In this document: positions 32,122 through 42,982 of the stretch, one piece after another
How the letters are laid out: each line of letters begins with the position of its first letter
How positions within the stretch are numbered: position 1 is the first letter of the stretch
Assembly: GCF_040436345.1 (NCBI RefSeq)
Contig: NC_133216.1
Span: 243,501-307,500 of the forward strand
Reading direction: 5' to 3'
Length of the DNA: 64,000 bases
Source: Pagrus major
Taxonomy: Eukaryota > Chordata > Actinopteri > Spariformes > Sparidae
Translations under genes and position numbers: made by a program
The notes under the pieces: generated by a model
Database searches by the model: none
What the model was told of the DNA's origin: nothing
Seen by the model: the letters and a program-made list of their open reading frames with translations, nothing else

Positions 32122-33051
32122 TTATAACACCAGAGACTTTAGAAACACATTTCGTATTTTGGACATTTCCATTCCATACATGATAGGATTCAAAAGTGGT
32201 TGAAGTATCATAAAATAGAGAGACAGAATGATTTGCAGCACACTGGGTACACCGGTCATATCAAATCTACTCTGAACTATTTGAAAGCAGCCACCACAAG
32301 TAAAATTCAGAAGAGACACAAGGTGAGGTGTGCAGGTACTGACAGCTTTCTGTCTGGTCTGTTTGGAACCAGAAAAACAAATTTTGAGAATTTTCATGTA
32401 AGAAAACAGGATTGGAAGCAGAGGGACTGAAATGGAGACAGTAGTGGAAAAAAGTCCATAAATGTTATTCACTTTGGTGTCAGAACAGGCCAACTTAACA
32501 ACAAGGTAATTTTGACAATACAAACTGTTCATGATGTTCCCACAAAGTGACAAACGGATGTTTAAGGATAAAGTGATTAAGAATTTCACAAATGAGTATA
32601 ACCATAATAGACAAATAAAGATAACCGCCTTGTTAAATGTCATACGTGTGTTATACTGTAGAGGACAACAGATAGCGAGATATCTGTCATAAGACATGAC
32701 GGCTAAATTGGTAAATTCTACATTTGCATAAGAATACAAACAGAAAATCTGCAGGTAACAAAATGAAGCAGAAACAGTGTGAATGTCAGAGAGAATCTGA
32801 GTCAGAAGGAATGGAAACAACCCTGAACTACCATACAGTCCATTTACAAACAGGCTGCACAGGAACATGTACATAGGTTCATGTAAGCTCCTGTTCATAC
32901 AGATAACCACAATGAGAGATGTGTTTAAAACAACCATAACAACGTAAAGGAAAGCAGTTAGCATAAAGTATAAGTATCTTAAGTTTCCAACCTGCAGATA
33001 GCCTCCAAGAATAAAATAAGATAAAGTTGATAAAGTTGAATTAAACACCAT
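32122..33051 (-). CDS. Odorant receptor, intact, 309 aa (array member 1)
   Basis: First of five closely related ORs (-). It has an NST glycosylation site, RSLHEPMYMFLC, FVNGLYGSSG, MSYDRYLAIC, CQNYLVVKLACSD, CFSGSKQTRQKAVSTCTPHL and LLNPIMYGME. Array-variable sites: Y99; YSYA at 106-109; CLL at 147-149; Y152/K156; STTVSISVPLL at 202-212. It shares a C-terminus (NVFLK...) with array member 2 and 5' flanking DNA with member 4. A promoter with TATA lies 76 bp upstream of the ATG. A short out-of-frame upstream ATG overlaps the start. Intact. Confidence 0.95.
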   Translation of the reverse strand: MVFNSTLSTLSYFILGGYLQVGNLRYLYFMLTAFLYVVMVVLNTSLIVVICMNRSLHEPMYMFLCSLFVNGLYGSSGLFPFLLTQILSDIHTVSASFCYLQIFCLYSYANVEFTNLAVMSYDRYLAICCPLQYNTRMTFNKAVIFICLLWLYSFVKFLITLSLNIRLSLCGNIMNSLYCQNYLVVKLACSDTKVNNIYGLFSTTVSISVPLLPILFSYMKILKICFSGSKQTRQKAVSTCTPHLVSLLNFTCGGCFQIVQSRFDMTGVPSVLQIILSLYFMILQPLLNPIMYGMEMSKIRNVFLKSLVL

Positions 33052-33126
33052 TATGACATTTGTGAATGAAACATGTTCTCATCACCTGCTGCAGTCACTT
33101 CTGTCAGCTGCAGCTACATCTGACGC

Positions 33127-33132
33127 TTTATA
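33127..33132 (-). promoter_or_regulatory. TATA box, OR array member 1
   Basis: GGTATAAAGCGTCAG on the minus strand, 76 bp upstream of the ATG and preceded by GAGGTGGGACTGACC. Conserved in all five array members. Confidence 0.55.
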
Positions 33133-33869
33133 CCTTCACAGAACAGGAAGCACAGCAGGTCAGTCCCACCTCATCAACAGAGACTATACTAGTCTATCAG
33201 CTGACACATGGATTATATGAAAATAATATCGCAATATTTTTAGACCTTATCGTGATACAACATATATATTGATATTCTTGAATGGCCTCAAACTGAGCGC
33301 CAAAATCAAATATCACAATACTTTTGATCAAATACCTCATTATTGATACTATGACAATATTGTAGGTTAGATTATTGGTATTTCCACAAAATATTTTAAA
33401 AATTACATTACTTTAATATAATGCTGCCTTTAAAAGCTGACATTATACAGTCTCATATCACAATGACGACACATATTGTATATATTTCCCAGTCCTAATG
33501 CAGCCTGTAATCAAAAGTTGACTTTTAAACTACATTTAGTCCATTTTTACAATAAGTCCACAATCAGCTTGTTCACTCAGAAATATAAACATAATATCCA
33601 ACATGATATAATAACTACAATAGCAAAGTTCCATCAGTGTGTCCAATCACAACATGCCAGATGATTGTTCATTGATTGGTGTGCTATGCAGAGTCATTTT
33701 TTAAACAGTGATTACTACAGCATAACGTAGGCTAAATATTTCAGGGCTGGGGAACTGGTTAACAACCTTACAGCTGCTTTAATGTTCACAGTGTCATTAA
33801 GAAGGATATAAGATGTTATTCTGAGCTGAGGATTACTGCTTGACTCATGCCTCATCTGATGAATCTTTC
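33133..33869. other. Upstream flank of OR array member 1
   Basis: Up to about 33400 this matches the 5' flank of the OR at 48.7 kb (TGGATTATATGAAAATAATATCGCAATATTTTTAGACC). From 33400 to 33870 nothing is recognised. Confidence 0.45.
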
Positions 33870-34500
33870 TGCGTCACCTGTGCCGGATCATCAGACTGCT
33901 GATCAAGTGCAGCCCTTGCTTGATCCCTCACTTGGGCCTCTTCTCGCAGGCAGGAAAGATCCTGCCAAAGCTCAGAGAGCTATTCTCGGGTCTCTCTAGA
34001 CTGTAACTCAGCTTTACACTGGTAAAGTAGCATGATTTGACCCAAAACACCCGAGATAGTGCATTGTGGCTTTCAGGCAGGGTGATTTACATAGCTGACA
34101 AGCTCATTGATTTTCTCCTCGCAAGTTTTAATGCTGTAGCTATTTAAATAATTTCTCTCCTCTAAGGAGAGGTACATGAGTCCAGTGACCGCATCCTGCA
34201 GGGCTGGGTTGCCTGACTCAGCAGGAGCTTCAGCTCCTGTCTCACGGGGATTCTGGCTACTCATTTCTACTTGAGTAGGAAAGATTAACTCCTCTTGGGT
34301 TAAATTAGTCTACTGAGTGAATTAAACCTGGTTATACTGATGCTAGTGCAAAGGTGAGAGGTGTACCTGTGACTCATGACCTACAGACTGTAGGAAGTTT
34401 AAGGCCAATTGTTCTCCTTACAACCAATCCTGTAAAAGGGTTATTGAGGTGGTCTCTACACCTCAGGAGCAATAGCTATGTAAATTTTGAGTCAGCTTTG
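33870..34500 (-). pseudogene. Repeat-borne gag-like coding segment, copy 2
   Basis: On the minus strand an ATG at 34264 opens MSSQNPRETGAEA...ALQDAVTGL, YLSLEERNYLNSYSIKTCEE and INELVSYVN. Beyond a stop the similarity to copy 1 (4.37-4.69 kb) continues (GQIMLLYQCKAELQ). The leader upstream also matches copy 1 (GCTATTGCTCC...GAGG...ACCACCTCA). A PBS-like site lies upstream at 35.62 kb once the intervening LINE is discounted, which fits LTR-PBS-leader-gag order. Family not recognised. Confidence 0.45.
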
Positions 34501-34527
34501 TTAAACAAACCAAATTACTAACCAACA

Positions 34528-35507
34528 ATGCACGCTACAGTGCTTCATACTCTGTTACACTGTTATGCTGACGACACCCAACTGTTCCTCTCCTTTCCCC
34601 ATCCTCCAATACTCACGTTGCCACACGCATCTTGGAATGTCTGGCAGACATCTCAGCTTGGACAACTGTGCATCATCTCAAGCTCAACCTCAGTAAAACT
34701 GAACTCCTCTTCATCCAAGGGAAAGACTGCCCTCACATGGACCTGGCAGTCACTGTCGAGAACGTCATAGTATCATGACGAATGTGAGAAACCTGGGTGT
34801 GATCCTCGACGACGGACTATCCTGCACTTCCAACATCACCGCAGTGGCCCGATCCTGCAGATTTGCCCTCTACAACATCCGCAGGATCCGGTCTTTCCTC
34901 ACAAAGGACACAACGCAACTCCTGGTCCAATCGCTGGTCATTTCCCACCTGGACTACGGCAACTCGCTCTTGGTTGGACTCCCAGCCTCTGCGACTAAAC
35001 CCTTGCAATGTATCCAGAATGCTGCAGCACGCCTTGTTTTCAATCTACCTAAATTCTCCCATGTGACCCCCCTCCTCCGTGACCTCCGCTGGCTTCCTGT
35101 TGCGGCCCGCATCAGATTCAAGACCATGGTGCTGGCCTTCAAGGCCGTCAATGGAACTGCACCCATCTACCTCCAAACACTGGTCAGACCACACGCCCCA
35201 ACGCAAGAACTTAGCTCTACTACATCAGCTGGCCGGCTGGTACCGCCATCGCTGAGAGCAAACAAAGGCCACTCAGCGAAGTCGCAACTCTTCTCTGTTC
35301 TGATGCCTGAGTGGTGGAACGAACTCCCGACCATTGTCAGTACAGCAGAATTGCTCGCCATCTTCTGCAAAAGACTCAAGACTCACTTGTTCAGACTTCA
35401 CCTCGACCCCGCATAGCATGACAGTACTTATTGTAAGTCGCTTTGGACAAAAGCGTCTGCTAAATGCCCTAAATGTAAATGTAAATGTAAATGTCATACA
35501 CACCACA
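34528..35507 (+). mobile_element. LINE (CR1/L2-like) 3' fragment
   Basis: The fragment begins at the RT catalytic box (CYADDTQLFLSFPH). A frameshift region follows, then a 213-codon frame (34775-35416) with VRNLGVILDDGLS, CRFALYNIRRIRSFL, QLLVQSLVISHLDYGN, IQNAAARLVFN and PLLRDLRWLPVAARI, the full C-terminal domain of CR1/L2-type ORF2. The 3' end reads TAAGTCGCTTTGGACAAAAGCGTCTGCTAAATG with a GTAAAT repeat tail. It is 5'-truncated and inserted inside the LTR-retroelement remnant. Confidence 0.85.
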
Positions 35508-35620
35508 CCCGGCTATATCTGGCTGCTATCAAATTTAAAATTGAAACTTAAAAAAATAATATACTTTTTTATAACTCTGGATTATTGCACGAATATTACA
35601 ATAAAGCTGGTGTAAAGAGG

Positions 35621-36077
35621 CCTCACACGGAGCACCATAGTTGAAATCATGAGGGAATATTAATTGATTATTGACTATTGATTAAGTTATTAATGAAATG
35701 TTAATCAATGAAATGGATGTTATTACTATTTATTAATAATCACCGGAGCACCACCCTGGAATCAAGGATCAATCATCAAATGATATGCCTTTTGTCTCAA
35801 GGCCTGTAGTTTATCAAAAAAATTTAATATTAAAGAAATATCAATAATTAGAGAAATAGAAGGTGTAAATCTGAGCACTGACCGTCTCAACCAGCTGTTA
35901 TTATAACATTAGATTGTGCAAAATAATCACATAAAACTGCTCAGTTATAATCAGCAGTGTTTATTAAAGCTTGTCCTCAATCCATAAACCACTTCCTTTA
36001 ACAAACACTTGCTTACTACAACTAGCAATTCTACAAAACAACATAAGCCAGCACAGATATTTATATGGGTGGAGATC

Positions 36078-36122
<45 letters not shown>

Positions 36123-36330
36123 GCTGATCAGACAGAAACACGACATACTGTGGTCACACAGGGCGGCAAGACTACACAGGCTATCCACCGAGTGGATCAG
36201 CACAAATTGGCTCCTAGAGAGCATAAAAACACTTACAATCAGCGTACAGTGCATTATACCATAGGTAGGACTCTGTGGTCCTTTCACAACAATCATTAAC
36301 AACCTGATCACGGGGACTGTGAAAGATGGT
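35621..36330 (-). mobile_element. LTR-like copy with tRNA-Met-type PBS and (GT)n
   Basis: On the minus strand an AT-rich end is followed by TGGTGCTCCGTGTGAGG (35621-35637; one mismatch to the tRNA-Met complement). Inside are the family blocks GGGTGGTGCTCC, CAGTGCTCAGATTTACACC, an AATAAA-bearing stretch (about 35962) and a (GT)n tract (36080-36120). The outer boundary is uncertain. Confidence 0.5.
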
Positions 36331-36544
36331 ATTATGTACAAAAAGTGAGGAGCCGACGTGGCTTTCGCCGGGAGAAAAAGCAGTTGTTTTACGTCACTGT
36401 TCACGCCCAACTTCGTGCTTCACGTCACGTCACATGTTTACGCCTAACCCAGTGGCAGCTTTTTTGCAAAGGAGGACTATTACACCTCCGTTTCACATAG
36501 ACGAGGCGGCAGATTGCAGCCTTTACCTGGCTGCACATGTGGCG

Positions 36545-36626
36545 CATTTTCTATCTAAAAGGGGCTACTGTAAGTCGCTTTGGACAAAAGCATCTGCTAT
36601 ATGCCCTAAATGTAATGTAATGTAGT
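36545..36626 (+). mobile_element. LINE/SINE 3' tail
   Basis: GGGCTACTGTAAGTCGCTTTGGACAAAAGCATCTGCTATATGCCCTAAATGTAATGTAATG is the same 3' end as the LINE at 34.5-35.5 kb. Only the tail is recognisable. Confidence 0.6.
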
Positions 36627-37231
36627 CTGAACTGCATGGTTCTACTCAGGTGCAGCAGTCTGATGTCATAAGCTCAGTGTGCTGCACTTCTTCTTTGTCT
36701 TCTCTGTTTATTGGTGGATAAGAAACCAAACTTTAAAAGGGGCATGCCACCTGCATTATCTGAGTGTGTATATGCTGCACTTATTAAGTAAATTAAAGCA
36801 ATTTCGAATTTCTTGTTTATCGGCTAGCTGATAATATAAATTTTCCAATATCGGGCAGATAATTTATCAGTCCAATAGTTATTAAGTATCCCTAAAAGAA
36901 TTTCAACACTCTTTATTTACTTCCAGCATTGCATCTCACCTACAACATAACAACATAGCCTGAAGTCAACCATCAACAGAGTTAAACCCCCATCACATTA
37001 TCATCTGCTGAGCTGCTTACCTTTAAATCTACTACATTACTGACGGCACAGACAAACTATCGCTGGCTACACCTTACTAACATAGCAACCATGTGATGTC
37101 TAAGCCACATTCATTTTAACACTATGAGCTCTGTTTTTTCTCTTTGAGAATAGGTAAATATTTCAATGCAAGACATAATATATGTTTTTCTGCTACTTTT
37201 TTCTTCATGTCAACATTAGATATATGACCAG
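36627..37231. repeat. 3' flank of OR array member 2, copy of 31.06-32.12 kb
   Basis: Same ordered blocks as downstream of array member 1 (CTGATGTCATAAGCT..., TAAGCCACATTCATTTTAACACTATGAGC, GAATAGGTAAATATTTCAATGCAAGACATAATATATG), with insertions and deletions. It marks the 3' part of the OR duplication. Confidence 0.6.
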
Positions 37232-38170
37232 TCACCCATTTCTAACACCAGAGAACTTTAGAAACACATTTCGTATTTTGGACATTTCCATTCCATACAT
37301 GATTGGATTCAAAAGTGGTTGAAGTATCATAAAATAGAGAGACAGAATGATTTGCAGCACACTGGGTACACCGGTCATATCAAATCTACTCTGAACTATT
37401 TGAAAGCAGCCACCACAAGTAAAATTCAGAAGAGACACAAGGTGAGGTGTGCAGGTACTGACAGCTTTCTGTCTGGTCTGTTTGGAACCAGAAAAACAAA
37501 TTTTGAGAATTTTCATGTAAGAAAACAGGATTGGAAACAGAGTAACTAAGAAGAAGAGAGCAGTCACAAAAAGTCCATAAATGTTATTCACTTTGGTGTC
37601 AGAACAGGCCAACTTAACAACAAGGTAATTTTGACAATACAAACTGTTTATGATGTTCCCACAAAGTGACAAACGGATGTTTAAGGATAAAGTAATTAAG
37701 AATATCACAAAAGAGAACAACCATAATGCAACAATAAAGATAACTGCCTTGTCAAATGTCATACGTGTGTTATACTGTAGAGGACAACAGATAGCGAGAT
37801 ATCTGTCATAAGACATGACGGCTAAATTGGTAAATTCTACATTGCCATATGTATGCAAACAGAAAATCTGCAGGAAACAAAATGAAGCAGAAACAGTGTG
37901 AATGTCAGAGAGAATCTGAGTCAGAAGGAACGGAAACAACCCTGAACTACCATACAGTCCATTTACAAACAGGCTGCACAGGAACATGTACATAGGTTCA
38001 TGTAAGCTTCTGTTCATACAGATAACCACAATGAGAGATGTGTTTAAAACAACCATAACAACGTAAAGGAAAGCAGTTAGCATAAAGTATAAGTATCTTA
38101 AGTTTCCAACCTGCAGATAGCCTCCAAGAATAAAATAAGATGAAGTTGATAAAGTTGAATTAAACACCAT
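37232..38170 (-). CDS. Odorant receptor, intact, 312 aa (array member 2)
   Basis: All OR motifs are present. Variable sites: F99; HTYG at 106-109; VAL at 147-149; F152/I156; VTALFFLVTLF at 202-212; also N140D (TFDKAV). It shares FVNGLYG, GGCFQ and the NVFLK-type C-terminus with member 1, but its TM4 and TM5 match member 3 and its TM3 matches member 5. The C-terminus is slightly longer (FSGVRNG). The promoter TATA is conserved. Intact. Confidence 0.95.
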   Translation of the reverse strand: MVFNSTLSTSSYFILGGYLQVGNLRYLYFMLTAFLYVVMVVLNTSLIVVICMNRSLHEPMYMFLCSLFVNGLYGSSGLFPFLLTQILSDIHTVSASFCFLQIFCLHTYGNVEFTNLAVMSYDRYLAICCPLQYNTRMTFDKAVIFIVALWLFSFVIFLITLSLNIRLSLCGNIINSLYCQNYLVVKLACSDTKVNNIYGLFVTALFFLVTLFPILFSYMKILKICFSGSKQTRQKAVSTCTPHLVSLLNFTCGGCFQIVQSRFDMTGVPSVLQIILSLYFMILQPLLNPIMYGMEMSKIRNVFLKFSGVRNG

Positions 38171-38245
38171 TATGACATTTGTGAATGAAACATGTTCTCA
38201 TCACCTGCTGCAGTCACTTCTGTCAGCTGCAGCTACATCTGACGC

Positions 38246-38251
38246 TTTATA
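38246..38251 (-). promoter_or_regulatory. TATA box, OR array member 2
   Basis: GGTATAAAGCGTCAG on the minus strand, 76 bp upstream of the ATG. The upstream block is GAGGTTGGACTGACC (one change from members 1, 4 and 5). Confidence 0.55.
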
Positions 38252-38380
38252 CCTTCACAGAACAGGAAACACAGCAGGTCAGTCCAACCTCATCAACAGA
38301 GACTATACTAGTCTCAGCTAACTAATCAGCTGACACATGCTGGGTTGAATTTTCAACCAAAGCATAAGCATAAGTGTACC

Positions 38381-38486
38381 ACTGGGTACACTGGCCATAT
38401 CAAATCTACTATGAAGTAACTGAAAGCAGCAACTGAAAGTAAGATTGGTTGAGGTGTGCAGGTATTTACAGCTTTTTGTCTGGTCA
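38381..38486 (-). pseudogene. Odorant receptor relic, ICL3-TM7 fragment
   Basis: On the minus strand DQTKSCKYLHTSTN, LTFSCCFQLLHSRFDMASVPSG resembles RQKAVSTCTPHL...NFTCGCCFQIVQSRFDMTSVPS with a deletion in TM6. The fragment has no helices 1-5 or 7. It is carried inside the duplicated 5.7-kb unit. Confidence 0.65.
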
Positions 38487-39770
38487 ATTATTGTCTCCAT
38501 TACCTCTGAGAAAGTGGACTTGGAAAGGAAAAGTAACATTAAAATGGGCTTTGCTTGATCAAATATCAGATTGTACAATGACGTTCACAGGAAATTAGCA
38601 CAATCAAATTAGCCAAATGATAGAAGAAATAAAGCATAAAGAAACATTTTTTCTAAGTGAAAAGGTCAATGGCATACTTCACTACAGTGGTGGTCAAAAG
38701 TTTCCATCCACTCATAAAGAACATGTTCATCATGTCAGTCTTCAGTTCCAGTGATTCCTACAGCTCTCATGTTTCTGTGATGAATGAGTGGACCACAAAC
38801 TACTTTGTCACAAAAACATTCATGAAGTTTGGTTCAGTAATTAATTTATTATAGGTCTGCTAGATCAAAAATATACATACAGTAACTTGAACGATCAATT
38901 CTTGTGATCATAGAAAGTTGTGTGAATCAAATGTTCTTTGTAGCATCTTAACTGATTCTGATTGACAACAGCTGGTGACTTTTCTGGGCCCATTTTAATA
39001 GGGCTTGTTTGATACAGTCACTAGACTCAACCACAAACACTACAATGTGAAAGTCTAAAGGGCTCAGCATTGATCTGAAAGAGCACATTATTGATTTGAA
39101 CAAGTCACGGCAGTCACTTGGAACCATTTCAAAGCAGTTACAGGTCCCAACATCAACTGTACAAACAACTGTTTGTACGTATAAAGTTCACAGCACAGTT
39201 GTGCCACTGCCACAATCAAACTATCACCTGCTGCTGAGAGAAAACTGGTCAGGATGGTCATGAGTCAACCAGAAACCATCAAAAAGCAAGTCTGCAATGA
39301 ATCAGAAGCTGCTGGAAGAGTCACAGGTGTCACAGTCCACAGTCAAGTGTTGTTTTACATCAGCATGAGCTGAGAGGCTGCTGTGTCGAGAGAAGCTCTT
39401 GATCCAGACGCAGAACCTTAAAGCTGGACTGAAGTCTGCTGCTGATCACATGGACGAAGAAAAAACCTTCTGGATGAAAACTCTGTGGTCACATGAAACT
39501 AAAACTGAGCTGTTTGACCACAATGAGCAGCAATATGTTTGAAAAGAGAAGGTGAGGCCTTTAACCCCAAGAACACCAGACCTACTGTCCAGCATGGTGC
39601 TGGTAGTATTGTGCTGAGGGGCGGTTCTGCTGCCAGTGGACCTGCTGCTCTAAAGAAAGAAAATGGAATAATGAAGAAGGAGGATCATCTCCAAATTCTT
39701 CAGGAAAACCTAAAATCATCAGAAGAAGATTGGGTCTTGGGTGCAGTTGGGTGTTCCAACAGGATAATGA

Positions 39771-40186
39771 TGCCTGTGGTGCTTCATGCAACATTAATAG
39801 GGAATTTTGGGTTAAATTTGGCTATCAATTATAATTAATGATTGTCAGGGATAATTATTAATTATGATAAATAATAAGATCAAATTTACATTAGATCACC
39901 TCAGGGCACCACCCTTGAAGGAGGGAAAAGATAGCCAATTCACCAAATCAGTCTCATAAAAAGATACTAAACTGTCAATTGGTGACTCTGATTAATAATT
40001 AACTTAATAAGTACAGCCAAAATGACCATAACAGCTGTAATGGTCGAAGGATTTTGGAGTCCTTGACAGAGTCGAGGTTGGCAACATTCACTCTTGTACA
40101 ATATTCAATAGACAGCATGAAGGTTCAAAAGTCTTTTATTTAACACAAAATGAAAACACACAATCTAACTAACATGTACTATATAC

Positions 40187-40259
<73 letters not shown>

Positions 40260-41291
40260 TGGAAGAACAAAAGCAAAATGGTGGCTAGGGTTCAAAGTGC
40301 CACTCTGCATGGCATGGGCTAAGGAAGACTACAAACAAAATGGCTGATCAAAAGGGACTACAAAATGGCTCATCAGTAGGTTGGACTCAGGTCCAAGATC
40401 GTGGATCACCAGTTGTTTCTTTGATAGGAGAGAACAAAGAGACAATGGTGGTGCTCAGACCATTAGCTCACTGATATCACATGTAGTTGTGATATGGTCC
40501 AGGCTGAAGGAGTGTGTGTGTGTGTGTGTGATGCCAGGTTAGAGTAGATGGTTAGTTACATGCAAAGACCCTGAGTCTGTGTGAAGCATAATTCAACTAA
40601 CGTGTTAAAAACAAGTTTAAAAAGTCCTATACTTAGCCGTGCTATGCTATGCTGTGTGCTATCTAGGCCCAGTTCAACGTTACCTTGTTTTGAAGAAAAG
40701 GTTCTGGTGGTTTCTTGGCTGATGAGCCAAGCAGGAGAAGGTTGTAATCCCAGTGCTAAACAGTGCAGTTCTTGCTGTGCAAGGTCTGATGAAAGACAGC
40801 AGGTGGAGGAAACTGGTCGCTCCTGTCCTTTGCAGGGATAGCAGCTCAGTGCTAACTTGCTTCGTGCTCCTTGGATTTTGGAGTTAGCAGGTAAGCTTTG
40901 CGGCGCAGCTGCTGGCGCTAACTAAGATGGAATACTAGCAGGACCTTGCGTCACTGCTGTGAGATGAAGTTCTTTGGGCCTGCTGGAAATGCAGCTGGCA
41001 ACTGTCAGCAGCTTTTAGGCCCAGAAGAATCCAGGAGAAGGTAACTTGGGGGCATGCAGCCCTGTGGAGAAAGAGATGGAGAAGAGCAAGAACAAAGGAA
41101 GGAGTTGGAGTTTTGACTATCTGGTCAGTGGTCTGGTCTGGTCTGTCACCCTGACCAATAGTAGCTCAAAGCTGGGTCTCTTGGCAGTCCTTGTACCTAG
41201 GTGTGAAGACTGGGGAATTCAGGGGAACTAAGTTCAGTTCAGAGTCCATTTTGAAATCCACAGTGAACAACTTCATCTGTGGGGTCCAACA
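39771..41291 (-). mobile_element. LTR-like insert (about 1.5 kb), copy 1
   Basis: The insert separates ...CAGGATAATGA from TCCCAAACACAC, which are contiguous in an intact Tc1. It starts TG and ends CA (TGCCTG...CCAACA). It carries the family blocks GGGCACCACCCTTGAAGG, a TTTATTTAACAC stretch (AATAAA on the minus strand) and a (GT)n tract (40188-40256). No protein-coding domain is seen, so it looks like a solo LTR. I could not see a clean target-site duplication. Confidence 0.5.
40188..40256 (+). repeat. (GT)n microsatellite in LTR-like insert
   Basis: Uninterrupted GT units followed by ACGTGGAAGAACAAAAGC. The same tract occurs in the duplicate at 45926-45989, with a different length. Confidence 0.9.
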
Positions 41292-42982
41292 TCCCAAACA
41301 CACATCAGAAGTGGTAAAGGAATGGATAAATCAGGCTAGATTTGAGGTTTTGGAATGGCCTTCCAAAAGTCCTGACTTGAACCCCATCGAGAACATGTGG
41401 ACTGTGCTAAACAAAACAAGTCTGTGCCATGAAGACAACAAATTTAGTTAAACTTCACCGATTCTATCGCGAGGAGTGGTTAAAAATTCAGCCAGAGGAC
41501 GACCAGAAGCTTGTGGATGGAGATCAAAAGCACCTGAGGTGAAAATGGCCGAGAGACAAAGTAGTTACCCTCATTCCATCACGGAAACATGAGAGCTGTA
41601 GAAATCATTGGAACTGAAGACTGACATGACGAAGACGTTCTTTATGAGTGGATGAGAACTTTCACCATGACAGTAGCTAGCACTGGCAGAATGCTAGCTG
41701 TGAAATATATAGAATGCATGCGTAACATTAGTGGTTCACGCAACGTTTAACAAAATATTTCACAAAACTGGCTGCACACCCGGCAAGCCAACTGCCTCAG
41801 TTATTGGTTGTTATACATTAGTGGTACTGTTTTTGTCTAGATAATGCTCCATGTGCAACCAGACAAAAGCAACTATTCTTTAAAATGAACGGTGTCAACA
41901 CTATTCATCCGAGAAGAAAACAACTTTCTTGCGTTGAACAGTTGGGGCGTACGTCCAAAATTTAGTGGACAGAAAGAAACTGTATGGAAATGAGGCATTC
42001 ATTTTCCTCAACCGCATGAAAAACCTGAAGTGGTATCTGTTCTGGTGAAGACCAACATTTACTCGCCTATGTTTTCAAACTGTGGAAGAGTAACAGCAAG
42101 TTGTCGTTGGTCTTTCTTCTTTTGCCGAGTCAGTTAGTTGAGATGGCAAAAGCATTACACACCTGGGGGAGTATGTGACTCTGCTCACATGTCTAAACAT
42201 TTTGGAGAAAAGATACACACTGAGAGAAGTTATAACCTCTGGTGTATTTACTTTATATTAAGATATTAAATATAGCATTAACTTACCATTAACATTTAAA
42301 TTCATAAAAAGGCAATGAAAATTATTATACAAATTTGAAACATTTCATAATCCCACAATTTTAAAAAGGGAAAACAAGCTAGATATGACGTTGACTCGAA
42401 GGTTTCTGCTTCAATGCTGTGGTTGTGTTGTTGTGGAGGGGTCATTTTGACACTTACACTCAAAAAAGTAAAGTTTTAATTCTGCTTTTAAACAATTTAG
42501 ATTCATGGTGTCCAAAACATTTTTTTTTTAATGTTTTCGTCATTTCTATTATTCAAATAAGTGTATGCACCTCTGTGTGAACATTAGTTCATCAAGGTCT
42601 GTGGCTGCAGCCTCAAACACATGCTAACCAGTTCAGTCAGGAGAAAAACACCTCAGTGAAAAACATTTAGGTGACACAACCTTTGTGTCTGCGTTCATGA
42701 CTATTAGGAATGGAGTGGATTTGATTTTGGAGTGGATTTCTAATACATTATTTTCACCAATATAAATATAAGATGTAAACTTTTCAACATTTTTCAAATT
42801 CTGTTGTTTTAAATGTTATACTGGAACATTGTCTCAATTCACCACTCTCAACATTAACAGTGAGAAAAGACTGTCAGTTTCTTTCATTCAGTTTAGAATC
42901 AGCACATTTCATCTATTATGAAGAATGTACTGACACTTTTATACTGCACTTACAAATAATCATTCTTACCAGGCAACATTTT

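Larger units (their letters stand above)
38685..41674 (+). mobile_element. Tc1-like transposon split by an LTR-like insert, copy 1
   Basis: The left terminal repeat starts TACAGTGGTGGTCAAAAGTTTCC (TA at 38683). The right repeat, about 41575-41674, is its inverted and diverged partner (GAACTTTCACCATGACAGTAG). Transposase relics: LIDLKEHIIDLNKSRQSLGTISKQLQV (DNA-binding), then MKTLWSHETKTELF, GAVGCSNRIMM (39530-39770) and, after the insert, [20 protein letters not shown] (41340-41400). Many stops; dead. Confidence 0.75.
38171..42982. repeat. 5.7-kb tandem unit, intergenic part, copy 1
   Basis: The sequence upstream of OR array member 2 (OR relic, Tc1-like element with LTR insert, AT-rich spacer) is repeated almost base for base upstream of member 3 (43910-48677). 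ORs included, the repeat period is about 5.7 kb (member 2 to 3, 5739; member 3 to 4, 5695). Confidence 0.85.
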
